DNA of 39,823 nucleotides from a virus, in IMG/VR virus record IMGVR_UViG_3300031857_000483, positions 1 to 39,823 of that record. One strand, given 5' to 3'. Below, in pieces: positions 13,906-20,235 of this stretch; position 1 is the first letter of the stretch; each line of letters begins with the position of its first letter. The position numbers and the translations under genes are program-made. The notes under the pieces are model-generated. The model saw only the letters and a list, made by a program, of their open reading frames with translations. It did no database searches and was not told the origin of the DNA.

Positions 13906-14099
13906 CCACCGGATCAGAAGAAAATCGAATCGCCCGCGTTGAACTCGTGGACGAAATGCGTGCCACTGCCCGCCGGATGCGAGAGTGCGCCGAGCGGATG
14001 AAAGCGACTCCAGGGCCAGGGGTTTTCGCCATTGACGCGCTGGCCTTGCGGCGCAGTGCTGAAGACCTGGACGACGCGGCAGATCGCATTCCGACATGA
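13902..14099 (+). CDS. Hypothetical helical protein, 65 aa
   Basis: Overlaps its neighbours on both sides by ATGA. The protein is almost entirely helical and charged (RVELVDEMRATARRMRECAE, then LRRSAEDLDDAADRI) with a central Pro/Gly turn, as in a helical hairpin. No function is recognised. It immediately precedes the helicase N-half. Confidence 0.6.
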   Translation: MTTGSEENRIARVELVDEMRATARRMRECAERMKATPGPGVFAIDALALRRSAEDLDDAADRIPT

Positions 14100-15307
14100 C
14101 ACTTCTCCGCCCCGTCAAACCCTACCAAGAGGAAGGCGCTCGATTCCTTGCTGCTTGGGACCGTGGAATCCTGGCAGACGCGCCCGGCCTTGGAAAAACG
14201 GTGCAAACGCTTCTTGCGTTAGACCTGGCGGGAATCGGACCTTTATCAAATGTTCTCGTTGTCGCCCCTTTGTCCGTTTTACCCTGTTGGCAAAAAGAGG
14301 CGATAAAATGGACAGAATGGCGACGTTTTACAATAGTCAGACGCAACGATTCCGTAACGAAAACGCCAGGACACACCTTGGTTCCATGGACAGACCTGGT
14401 TGTTATGAAAGACCGATTGATGCAGATAAAATGGGACGTTGTTATCCTCGACGAAGCCCACCGCCTGAAGCAAATGGCCAGCGATGGGCAACCCGGCTGG
14501 GGCGAGGTTGTGCGGGACTTAGTAGGCCCCCCAACTTTGTCCCTTGACACGTCAGAAACCCCTGGCATAGTGTTCGGAGAAGCGAACAAAGAAGCCGTTG
14601 CAAACCTTTCTAACCCACCACGTGCCAACGTTGCACAAAAGGAGCCCACCGTGTCTCAGAATCAAGAAGAACTTTTCCAACTCGGCAAGATCGTGAGCGA
14701 ACTTGGCGGCGCACTCAATCGCGTTTCCGCTTTGCTCTCTCGGATTGCTACTGCTAGTGCAGCAGAGGAAACTGCAAAAACCACAGTGAAGATCGACCTG
14801 CAAGCCCCCTGCACGACGATTGGTGTGGGTGCAATCGCCGCCGTTTCCTCAGCGGGGGAAAAGCCCGCTGAGAAAGTCCAGCCGCAAGAGCAGGCCATCG
14901 CCACAATGCTGAACCCGTTAAACAAAGACCCAGTCAATGCAGCCGCACTTGAGGCGCTTTCCGATCCTGATAAACTGCGGCAATACCTCAAAACCCGCCC
15001 TTCGTTGGCCCCACTGCCCCCGGCGGAAGCTGCCGCGTCACCGTGCGCCAATGGGAGTGTCGCGGCCAAAGAAGAGCCCAAGGTCGCAGGCGGTGAAGTC
15101 ACCCCCCTCACCTTCGCCGAGTTCTCCGCTTTCCTCCCCAAGTTCCTTGGCGATCCCGTTGGCGACAAAGCCAACTACGAAGCCCGTCGTGCCAGCGTGT
15201 ACCGCGAATGCTCCGCTGCCGCTGGGGTCACCGAAAAGATTCTGCCCGCGAAGTTGACCGATGCCCAGCGCGGATTGGTCGCAGCTCGCCTGGGGTTTGC
15301 CAAATGA
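14096..15307 (+). CDS. SNF2-family helicase N-terminal half (motifs I-II) fused to an unrelated domain, 403 aa
   Basis: Residues 1-140 are the SNF2 ATPase start: Q-motif-like LRPVKPYQEEGARFL, Walker A DAPGLGKT (28-35), motif Ia VVAPLSVLPCW (55-65), and DEAH (119-122) in VVILDEAHRLKQ. Similarity ends at about residue 150; motif III and all later motifs are absent here but open the gene at 9897. From about 14560 the DNA looks like a gene leader, and AAAGGAG (14637-14643) precedes a GTG at 14651 (codon 186). Residues 186-403 are Ala-rich and probably an independent protein. So this frame joins a truncated helicase to the next gene without a stop. The ATG overlaps the previous stop; its own stop overlaps the nuclease start. 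Confidence 0.85.
   Translation: MTLLRPVKPYQEEGARFLAAWDRGILADAPGLGKTVQTLLALDLAGIGPLSNVLVVAPLSVLPCWQKEAIKWTEWRRFTIVRRNDSVTKTPGHTLVPWTDLVVMKDRLMQIKWDVVILDEAHRLKQMASDGQPGWGEVVRDLVGPPTLSLDTSETPGIVFGEANKEAVANLSNPPRANVAQKEPTVSQNQEELFQLGKIVSELGGALNRVSALLSRIATASAAEETAKTTVKIDLQAPCTTIGVGAIAAVSSAGEKPAEKVQPQEQAIATMLNPLNKDPVNAAALEALSDPDKLRQYLKTRPSLAPLPPAEAAASPCANGSVAAKEEPKVAGGEVTPLTFAEFSAFLPKFLGDPVGDKANYEARRASVYRECSAAAGVTEKILPAKLTDAQRGLVAARLGFAK
14651..15307 (+). CDS. Internal-start protein within the helicase-half frame, 218 aa (alternative product)
   Basis: A GTG with an ideal ribosome site (AAAGGAG, 7 nt spacing) lies in frame inside the gene starting at 14096. The product begins with a helical segment (QLGKIVSELGGALNRVSALL), has a long Ala/Pro-rich, likely disordered middle, and ends in a small helical domain (TFAEFSAFLPKFLGD to LTDAQRGLVAARLGF). 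I recognise no family. I infer that this was a separate gene that the truncated helicase now reads into; it may still be made alone from the GTG. Confidence 0.5.
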   Translation: MSQNQEELFQLGKIVSELGGALNRVSALLSRIATASAAEETAKTTVKIDLQAPCTTIGVGAIAAVSSAGEKPAEKVQPQEQAIATMLNPLNKDPVNAAALEALSDPDKLRQYLKTRPSLAPLPPAEAAASPCANGSVAAKEEPKVAGGEVTPLTFAEFSAFLPKFLGDPVGDKANYEARRASVYRECSAAAGVTEKILPAKLTDAQRGLVAARLGFAK

Positions 15308-16395
15308 ACCTTGACGCCCCCACAAAACATTGGCGCTTTGGCGGCTCGACTGCGTCAATGTGGCTGAACTGTGATGGCTGGTACGCCACCACCAAAGAGT
15401 CGATGAAGGTCGAGTCTGCGGAGATGAAGCGCGGCACAGAGTTTCACCGCATCTGCCACCAGTTCGCCCTCGGCACTTTCACCGGAGAAATGCCTGCTGA
15501 ATGCGCTCCCCATGCAACCGCTTGGGCAAAACTCGTCGGCCCCCACTGGCAGATCGAAGAAGAATGCGAACTGATGAACGGCGTTGCCGGGACGACACTC
15601 GATGCCGTTTGGTACGACGAGTTGACAGACACTCTCCACGTTGCCGATTTGAAAACGGGGGAAATGCTTGTTCACGCTTACGACAACGAACAACTTCTCT
15701 TTGGCGCGGTGTCCTGGTGCGTTGCCAAAAAGATGCGGCCCGCGAACTACCACCTGCACATTGTCCAAGGCGAAGACGATGCAGACGTTGATCCAGACGG
15801 TTCCCATCGCACCCACCGTTCCTGGTGTGTAACGTTGGAAGAATTGGCCGAGTTTGAAAAGAGGGTGTACGCGGCCATCAATCGCAATCACAAGGCGTGC
15901 GAATGGGAAGTGACTCCCTCTGACAAGTGCGGATTCTGTGCTGGACGTGTCACTTGCAAAGCTCACCTGGGAATGATGCAATATGTTACCGCTGGGGCAG
16001 AGCGCGGAATCACTGTCGTCGATTTGCCAGATCCCACAGACGTTGTCAAAATCTTGTCCCCTGAGCAAATGGCCCAGATTCTCAAGTGTGCTCCCTACGT
16101 CAAAAAGATGATTGCCAATGTTGAAAAGTTGGCGCTTTCACTCGGTGGAGTCCCAGGATATGAAGTGGGCACGACGAAACCCTATCCTAAATGGCGGCTC
16201 TCTGATGCGGACACTCTGGACTCGCTGAAAGCCCTTGGTATCGAAAACCCATCTGTCCCTCTCAGCCCAGCGAAAGCACGCGATGCCCTGGCCAAAACCT
16301 ACGGCAAAGTGAAAGCTGCGGCAGCCATTGCCCGCCTGACCGAAACCCCTGAAGGTGAACCCAAATTGGTTCCCTGTGGCAAAAAGGAGGAATAG
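15304..16395 (+). CDS. DUF2800 RecB/Cas4-like PD-(D/E)XK nuclease
   Basis: The 363-aa protein has the nuclease order: GGSTASMWLNC (13-23), RGTEFH (43-48), D100 in GTTLDAVWYD, D115 and K117 in VADLKTG, and QLLFGAVSW (130-138). C23 together with C209, C212 and C218 (KCGFCAGRVTC) gives the four-cysteine pattern of Fe-S-containing nucleases such as Cas4 and AddB. DUF2800 genes stand beside DUF2815 and PolA genes in many phages, as here, which suggests a role in end processing during replication or recombination. The ATGA overlap fixes the start. AAAGGAGG at the 3' end serves the next gene. Confidence 0.85.
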   Translation: MNLDAPTKHWRFGGSTASMWLNCDGWYATTKESMKVESAEMKRGTEFHRICHQFALGTFTGEMPAECAPHATAWAKLVGPHWQIEEECELMNGVAGTTLDAVWYDELTDTLHVADLKTGEMLVHAYDNEQLLFGAVSWCVAKKMRPANYHLHIVQGEDDADVDPDGSHRTHRSWCVTLEELAEFEKRVYAAINRNHKACEWEVTPSDKCGFCAGRVTCKAHLGMMQYVTAGAERGITVVDLPDPTDVVKILSPEQMAQILKCAPYVKKMIANVEKLALSLGGVPGYEVGTTKPYPKWRLSDADTLDSLKALGIENPSVPLSPAKARDALAKTYGKVKAAAAIARLTETPEGEPKLVPCGKKEE

Positions 16396-16399
16396 TGTC

Positions 16400-16588
16400 A
16401 TGCCTGCTCCAAGCGAAGAAACACCGCCTGCGACGCTCCCGCTCCAGAAATGCTGCACTGCCTTTTGCGGAAAGTTCGTAGAAGAAATGACAAGAGAAGA
16501 GTTGATAGCGTGCGTCATGTATTGCGCCGGCAGAATCAAAGAATTAGAAGAAAGATATTACAAAGCCACAATGCGCCAATTTACCTGA
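16400..16588 (+). CDS. Hypothetical protein, 62 aa
   Basis: AAAGGAGG (16383-16390) lies 9 nt before the ATG. The protein has four Cys (CCTAFC, later C) and a helical end (MTREELIACVMYCAGRIKEL). It resembles small helical phage proteins of the MTKEELI type without known role. It sits between the DUF2800 and DUF2815 genes. Confidence 0.55.
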   Translation: MPAPSEETPPATLPLQKCCTAFCGKFVEEMTREELIACVMYCAGRIKELEERYYKATMRQFT

Positions 16589-16652
16589 TATTGCCTCTCT
16601 TACCAAACTCGGCCTGCCTGTGCCGAATCAACCAACCAAACAGGCGGAAAGA

Positions 16653-17384
16653 ATGAATCCCATGGCCACCGGCAATGCTCCCTTTTGGATCCCTGCGATC
16701 ACAGGACTGATCCAATTCATCCACCCTCGCCTCATCAAGCCTTGCGAAAAGAGCGAGTTCATCAACTCCATCGGCAAGTATTCCACCGGCATCGTCTGGC
16801 GGAAGAGTGACGCCGCCGACGTGACAAAGGCGAACCTCTTGGCCGCCGCAGGGGAATATCTGAAGTCGATTGGCAAGCCCCACATCCCCCTGTCGTCAAT
16901 CACGCTCAACATCGCTGACGGAGACACCGACGAGTACAGAGCGAAGGGCCTGGAAGGCACCTGGTCCAAGAACCTGTCAACGTCAAAGGGCAAAGACAAA
17001 CCTGTCAGCAATCCGCCCAAGGTGTTCCAGTTGCCCTCCATTGACGGCCAAGACATCATCTTGGACCCCGCGCGGGAGTGCATCAAGCATGGTGACTTTG
17101 GCTACTGCCGCGTCAAAGTCGGCGTCTCGTTTATCGCCGTCACCAATCAAGACCTCCTGAAACTCTATAAGTCGCAAGGCAAGTATTTGGAAGAGGGAAA
17201 CAAAGAGGTCGTCATGGCTATCGGTCTCACCGAGTGCATCCGGTCCCACGCTGGCGACGGTTCCAAGTTCCTCGGCGGGGATCGCGGCGTTGCGGAGGTA
17301 AAGAGTATGTTTAAGGGATACGTTGCGCCCACTCCTGCCGCACCTACTGACGACAACTCTGACGAACTCTTGTCCTCCCAATAA
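16653..17384 (+). CDS. DUF2815 ssDNA-binding protein
   Basis: Position and pattern fit the DUF2815 phage ssDNA-binding family: an early F(I/L)xPRL strand (IQFIHPRLIKP), a SIGKYSTGIVWRK segment, a central PPKVFQLPSIDGQDIILDP, then a GYCRVKVGVSFIAV strand and a C-terminal VVMAIGLTECIRS and GGDRGVAEVKSMF. The tail is short and acidic (DDNSDELL), as in many SSBs that recruit partners. Gene order DUF2800-DUF2815-(gene)-PolA is typical of this replication module. The ATG at 16653 is chosen because GGAAAG lies just upstream; a GTG at 16620 has none. A terminator follows directly. Confidence 0.6.
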   Translation: MNPMATGNAPFWIPAITGLIQFIHPRLIKPCEKSEFINSIGKYSTGIVWRKSDAADVTKANLLAAAGEYLKSIGKPHIPLSSITLNIADGDTDEYRAKGLEGTWSKNLSTSKGKDKPVSNPPKVFQLPSIDGQDIILDPARECIKHGDFGYCRVKVGVSFIAVTNQDLLKLYKSQGKYLEEGNKEVVMAIGLTECIRSHAGDGSKFLGGDRGVAEVKSMFKGYVAPTPAAPTDDNSDELLSSQ

Positions 17385-17408
17385 ATCTTGAGCGGTAACT
17401 GGTACGCT

Positions 17409-17443
17409 CCCCCGCCTGGGGTGTTCCTGGGCGGGGCTTTTTT
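17409..17443 (+). terminator. Rho-independent terminator
   Basis: CCCCGCC (17410-17416), a 13-nt loop and GGCGGGG (17430-17436) form a 7-bp GC stem followed by C and six T (17438-17443). It closes the operon ending with the DUF2815 gene and separates it from the small membrane protein gene at 17472. Confidence 0.85.
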
Positions 17444-17471
17444 ACCTCAATTTTTCAGAAAGGAATCAGGC

Positions 17472-17666
17472 ATGTTGTTCTTTGCTGTCTTCGTCACATT
17501 GAACCTTGCTGTGGGGATTGCTCGCCTCATGACAGATGTTGTAACAGAAGTTAAAAAATCTCCAGAACGCTCAACCCTCTCGGTTGTTTTTGCGTTCTTT
17601 TCCGATGCCAGCATCCCTGCTGCCGCCATAGTTTTCACTTGGCTTCTCTACGCCGCCACCAAATAA
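17472..17666 (+). CDS. Small membrane protein with two TM helices, 64 aa
   Basis: AAAGGA lies 7 nt before the ATG. Two hydrophobic segments are visible: LFFAVFVTLNLAVGIARLM (about 2-20) and VVFAFFSDASIPAAAIVFTW (about 38-57), joined by a charged loop with KKSPERS. It is the first gene after the terminator. The size would fit a holin-like or membrane-anchoring protein, but its position in the replication region argues against a lysis role. No family is recognised. Confidence 0.6.
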   Translation: MLFFAVFVTLNLAVGIARLMTDVVTEVKKSPERSTLSVVFAFFSDASIPAAAIVFTWLLYAATK

Positions 17667-17690
17667 CAAAAGAACCAAAGGATCCCCCTC

Positions 17691-18938
17691 ATGCCCCCTC
17701 GCAAATCTCTGGCGATCACTCCGCAAGAATTGAATCCGCCGGGCACTGAAAACGTCCCTGCGGTCCATGCCGCTGAGAAAATCACACAAGCCATCATCGC
17801 CGCCGGTATCGACCCAGTGTCAACCGTTGGCATGCAAGAAGTCAAAGTGATCCAAGAGGTGTTCGGCGGACACTTGGCCGCGCTGGAATCGCTGATCCCG
17901 GCTTGCCAAGCGGTCGCAGAAGACGACCATGTCACGGCGAAGAAACTCGCCCTCCAGATCATGCGAATCCGTACCGCAGCGGACAAGGACCGCCTGGCCC
18001 TCAACAAAGACTCCCGCAGCCGCATCGCTGCCGTCGATGGCACCAATAAAGTCCTCTTGCACGTTCTGACTCCAATCGAAGACCATTTGAACAAGATCGT
18101 TGACGCATACGCAGAGAAAGAACGGGAAGCCATTCGTGCTCGTGGCGAGGCCCGGGCAGCCCACATTCGCCTTGTGGGAAACCCCGAAGGCTACGAATTG
18201 GAAACGATGTCTGAGGAACTGTTTCAGCGGCTGCTCGCGCGTTTGACCAAAGAACACGAAGACGCCAAAGAGGCCGCAGCGAAACAGGCGGAAGCCAATC
18301 GCATTGCCGCCGAAGAGAAAGCCAAAATAGCGGAAGAGAAAGCCAAGGTTGACGCGGAAGCCCAGCGGTTGCGCCAGAAAGTCCTGGATAACGAAAGGAA
18401 AGAGCGCGAGGCCCAGGCTGCGCACGAAGCCAAAGAGGCCGCAGCGAAACAGGCGGAAGCCAATCGCCTTGCTGCGGAAGAAAAGCGCATTGCTCGCCTC
18501 CGTGCAGGGCTGAAGCAGTTGTCTGAATTGAGCGCCACGCCTCTTGCGGCTTTGTGGGAGTTGCAAGTCAAACACATTGAAGGCCGCCTTGCCGAAGCCG
18601 AGGCGACCGATTGGGCCGAGTTTGACATGGAAGCCGAAGGGTACATCGCCATCACCCGCGAATGGTTGGCCGTTGCTGCCCCGGCGGCCAAAGCGTTAGA
18701 AGAAGCCAAAGCGAAAGCAGCGGCAGAAGCGGAAGCCGAGAGAAAAGCGGAACTCGCGCCTGACGTTGAAAAACTCGAATCAATGGCGCTAGAGTTTTAC
18801 AATGTTCTCCTGGGATTTGAAGCCCGTGCGGAAACGCTCAAGCATCTTGCCGCACGCGAAACCGTCGGAGTGTTCTGCTCCAAAGCGGCGTATCTGAAGC
18901 AAGAGTTTGAGAACAACATCACCTGCCTATCGATCTGA
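17691..18938 (+). CDS. Long coiled-coil protein, 415 aa
   Basis: AAAGGATCC precedes the ATG in the usual spacing. After about 175 residues of helical sequence, residues 185-275 are Ala/Glu/Lys-rich coiled coil with an internal repeat: EAAAKQAEANR(I/L)AAEEK occurs twice, 55 residues apart (39-bp DNA repeat at 18264-18302 and 18429-18467). A second coiled-coil part follows at about 345-365. The C-terminal ELAPDVEKLESMALEFYNV segment is duplicated downstream at 19204-19268. Such proteins near phage ssDNA-binding and recombination genes are common, but the function is unknown. The next gene follows after 11 nt. Confidence 0.75.
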   Translation: MPPRKSLAITPQELNPPGTENVPAVHAAEKITQAIIAAGIDPVSTVGMQEVKVIQEVFGGHLAALESLIPACQAVAEDDHVTAKKLALQIMRIRTAADKDRLALNKDSRSRIAAVDGTNKVLLHVLTPIEDHLNKIVDAYAEKEREAIRARGEARAAHIRLVGNPEGYELETMSEELFQRLLARLTKEHEDAKEAAAKQAEANRIAAEEKAKIAEEKAKVDAEAQRLRQKVLDNERKEREAQAAHEAKEAAAKQAEANRLAAEEKRIARLRAGLKQLSELSATPLAALWELQVKHIEGRLAEAEATDWAEFDMEAEGYIAITREWLAVAAPAAKALEEAKAKAAAEAEAERKAELAPDVEKLESMALEFYNVLLGFEARAETLKHLAARETVGVFCSKAAYLKQEFENNITCLSI

Positions 18939-18949
18939 AGGAGAGACCA

Positions 18950-19186
18950 GTGGCCACCAACAAACTGAATGCCCCGCCCGCCACAAGGACCGACACGCAG
19001 AAAATGATGGCGATGCACTTGCTTGTAGCGGAAGCGGTTTCCACAGTGTGGACAGATGATGTCCACCACCTGCAATCTGACGAAGCTAAAGTCCTGGCAC
19101 GGGAAATGTGCGAATCAGTATTTACTCGTATCGCCCAGTTCGCAGCGGCAATCGACCGATTCGACACAGGTGCCAAATGCCCGTAA
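18950..19186 (+). CDS. Hypothetical helical protein, 78 aa
   Basis: The GTG start at 18950 has AAGGAGA just upstream. The protein is helical (TQKMMAMHLLVAEAVSTVWT, then VLAREMCESVFTRIAQF) with one HH pair. No family is recognised. Its end overlaps a 39-codon frame carrying a duplicated piece of the coiled-coil gene. Confidence 0.6.
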   Translation: MATNKLNAPPATRTDTQKMMAMHLLVAEAVSTVWTDDVHHLQSDEAKVLAREMCESVFTRIAQFAAAIDRFDTGAKCP

Positions 19187-19296
19187 AGAAACGAAAGAAC
19201 CGAGCGGAACTCGCGCCAGACATTGAAAAACTCGAATCAATGGCGCTAGAGTTTTACAATGTTCTCCTTTGTAATCGGTCGCATACCGAAGTTTAA
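19177..19296 (+). pseudogene. 39-codon frame carrying a duplicated 3' fragment of the coiled-coil gene
   Basis: Bases 19204-19268 repeat 18747-18811 with two mismatches in 65 bp, in the same reading frame (ELAPDIEKLESMALEFYNVL). The frame opens at an ATG overlapping the preceding gene and closes 4 bp before the first attC-like site. Both changes are visible as one silent and one conservative substitution, so the duplication is recent. It may be a mis-insertion product at the left edge of the cassette array, or a short real peptide. Confidence 0.6.
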
Positions 19297-19299
19297 TCC

Positions 19300-19353
19300 G
19301 CCCGACGCACAAGATGGCCGGGCCGAAGGCTCCGGTTCATTGACTTGTTAGGT
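19300..19353 (+). other. attC-like recombination site 1 (array 1, short type, 54 bp)
   Basis: R'' box GCCCGAC (19300-19306; one base off RYYYAAC) and R' box GTTAGGT (19347-19353; fits GTTRRRY) frame an imperfect palindrome. Inner arms CCGG (19318-19321) and CCGG (19332-19335) close around GCCGAAGGCT, and CAAG..ATG pairs with CAT..CTTG with unpaired bases, as in integron L boxes. It shares about three quarters of its bases with the site at 26697. Confidence 0.7.
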
Positions 19354-19385
19354 TCTTTTCATTCTCAACAGCAAGGGTAAAACAA

Positions 19386-19763
19386 ATGGACGACATCGAC
19401 ACGATCATAGCTACAAAGATAATGGGTTGGGTTGTTCACCCACGCGATACAGGAAACTGGGTGAAATCATGCGACGACCAGATTGGTTATAAGGTCATGG
19501 GGTCAACCTGTTTTCCTTTTAAGTTTTCGCCGTCACAAAACATCGACGATGCCTGGCAAGTAATCGAGCACATATCAACTCCTGGGGCTGGAACGCGTAT
19601 CGATGGTTTGCCCTGGTCAACTCGCTTTGCGTATTCATTTGAAAAAAGCAATCTTTGGGCATTTGATGCAAAAGGTGCCGCGCTAGAAATTTCAATGATG
19701 GCCTTAAGAGCGGCAGGGATTGAATTGGAATCTAACGCAAAAGATCAGACGGCGGGCGCGTAG
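19386..19763 (+). CDS. Cassette gene 1A: phage ABA-sandwich-like protein, 125 aa
   Basis: The protein begins MDDIDTIIATKIMGW and has FSPSQNIDDAWQVIEHI (about 48-64), an aromatic middle, and AFDAKGAALEISMMALRAAG, which matches the layout of the small Phage_ABA_S (BC1872-like) family: IATKVMGW, a PS.NI.DAW.V motif, and a final A..I..AAL.A.G helix. Its molecular function is unknown. It is flanked by attC-like sites, and the last eight codons lie inside the second one, a classic cassette feature. Upstream AAGGGT is a weak ribosome site. The gene is less GC-rich than its neighbours. Confidence 0.7.
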   Translation: MDDIDTIIATKIMGWVVHPRDTGNWVKSCDDQIGYKVMGSTCFPFKFSPSQNIDDAWQVIEHISTPGAGTRIDGLPWSTRFAYSFEKSNLWAFDAKGAALEISMMALRAAGIELESNAKDQTAGA

Positions 19764-19825
19764 CCCGTCCGTGAAGCATAGAAATCACCCAGTCGCCCGC
19801 TCGTGCTGAATCGTACTTGTTGGGC
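19730..19825 (+). other. attC-like recombination site 2 (array 1, long type, 96 bp)
   Basis: R'' ATCTAAC (19730-19736) and R' GTTGGGC (19819-19825) both satisfy the integron consensus. Long arms pair inside: GATCAGACGGCGGGC near 19743-19757 against GCCCGCTCGTGCTGAATC near 19795-19812, with unpaired bases. From 19736 to the end it is nearly identical to the site at 27032-27120. It overlaps the 3' end of cassette gene 1A. Confidence 0.8.
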
Positions 19826-19861
19826 GGTCTTTATTAACACTGTTTTTTAAGGAGATTATTC

Positions 19862-20155
19862 ATGCTGAAGGGGTTTGATACATTCCGTGAGATAGGATCT
19901 TTTGAGGTTCGGCAATTAACCCAGGAAGAACCATCTTGTTTTAATGGCATTGTTCGCGTGGAAAAGTACCGCGTAAAGATCGAGAAGGTTGAAGAGCATG
20001 TTTGTGTCATTCGCGCACGACTGCAAAAACTGTGGGATGAATGCAAAAATCATCATCACCAAGCCACATTGATTCGTGCTGGACTGAAATACGGTATCGA
20101 CTTGCGTAATCCGACCAACAGTGGGATAGGTGGCGTACCGGAAAACCCGAAATAG
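19862..20155 (+). CDS. Cassette gene 1B: hypothetical protein, 97 aa
   Basis: AAGGAGA precedes the ATG by 8 nt, directly after attC-like site 2. The protein is mixed alpha/beta in the first half (REIGSFEVRQLTQEEPSCF) and has a basic helix with a HHH cluster (LWDECKNHHHQATLIRAGL) that could bind metal. No family is known to me. No attC follows it; instead the TAG stop lies in the closing hairpin of the array. Base composition is AT-richer than flanking phage genes, as expected for an acquired cassette. Confidence 0.65.
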   Translation: MLKGFDTFREIGSFEVRQLTQEEPSCFNGIVRVEKYRVKIEKVEEHVCVIRARLQKLWDECKNHHHQATLIRAGLKYGIDLRNPTNSGIGGVPENPK

Positions 20156-20180
20156 ATGGCAGACCATCTATCCCGACAGA
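20149..20180. repeat. Closing hairpin of array 1
   Basis: GAA then ATAGATGG (20152-20159), loop CAGA, CCATCTAT (20164-20171), CC and GACAGAGAAA. The same element, with a different loop, closes array 2 at 27505-27547. An 8-bp AT-rich stem without T-run is not a typical terminator. Confidence 0.7.
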
Positions 20181-20235
20181 GAAATTGCGTAAGATGATCC
20201 TTTAGATTGAGCTATATGCTTTTGGACGGACACAA

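Noticed and set aside
9897-14650. Split intein joining the two helicase halves
   Set aside because: The C-half begins directly with the helicase motif and the N-half has no Cys-led intein start or intein motif after residue 140.
20156-20235. Promoter for the polymerase gene
   Set aside because: TTGCGT and TATATG are present but 22 bp apart, too far for a convincing sigma70 promoter.
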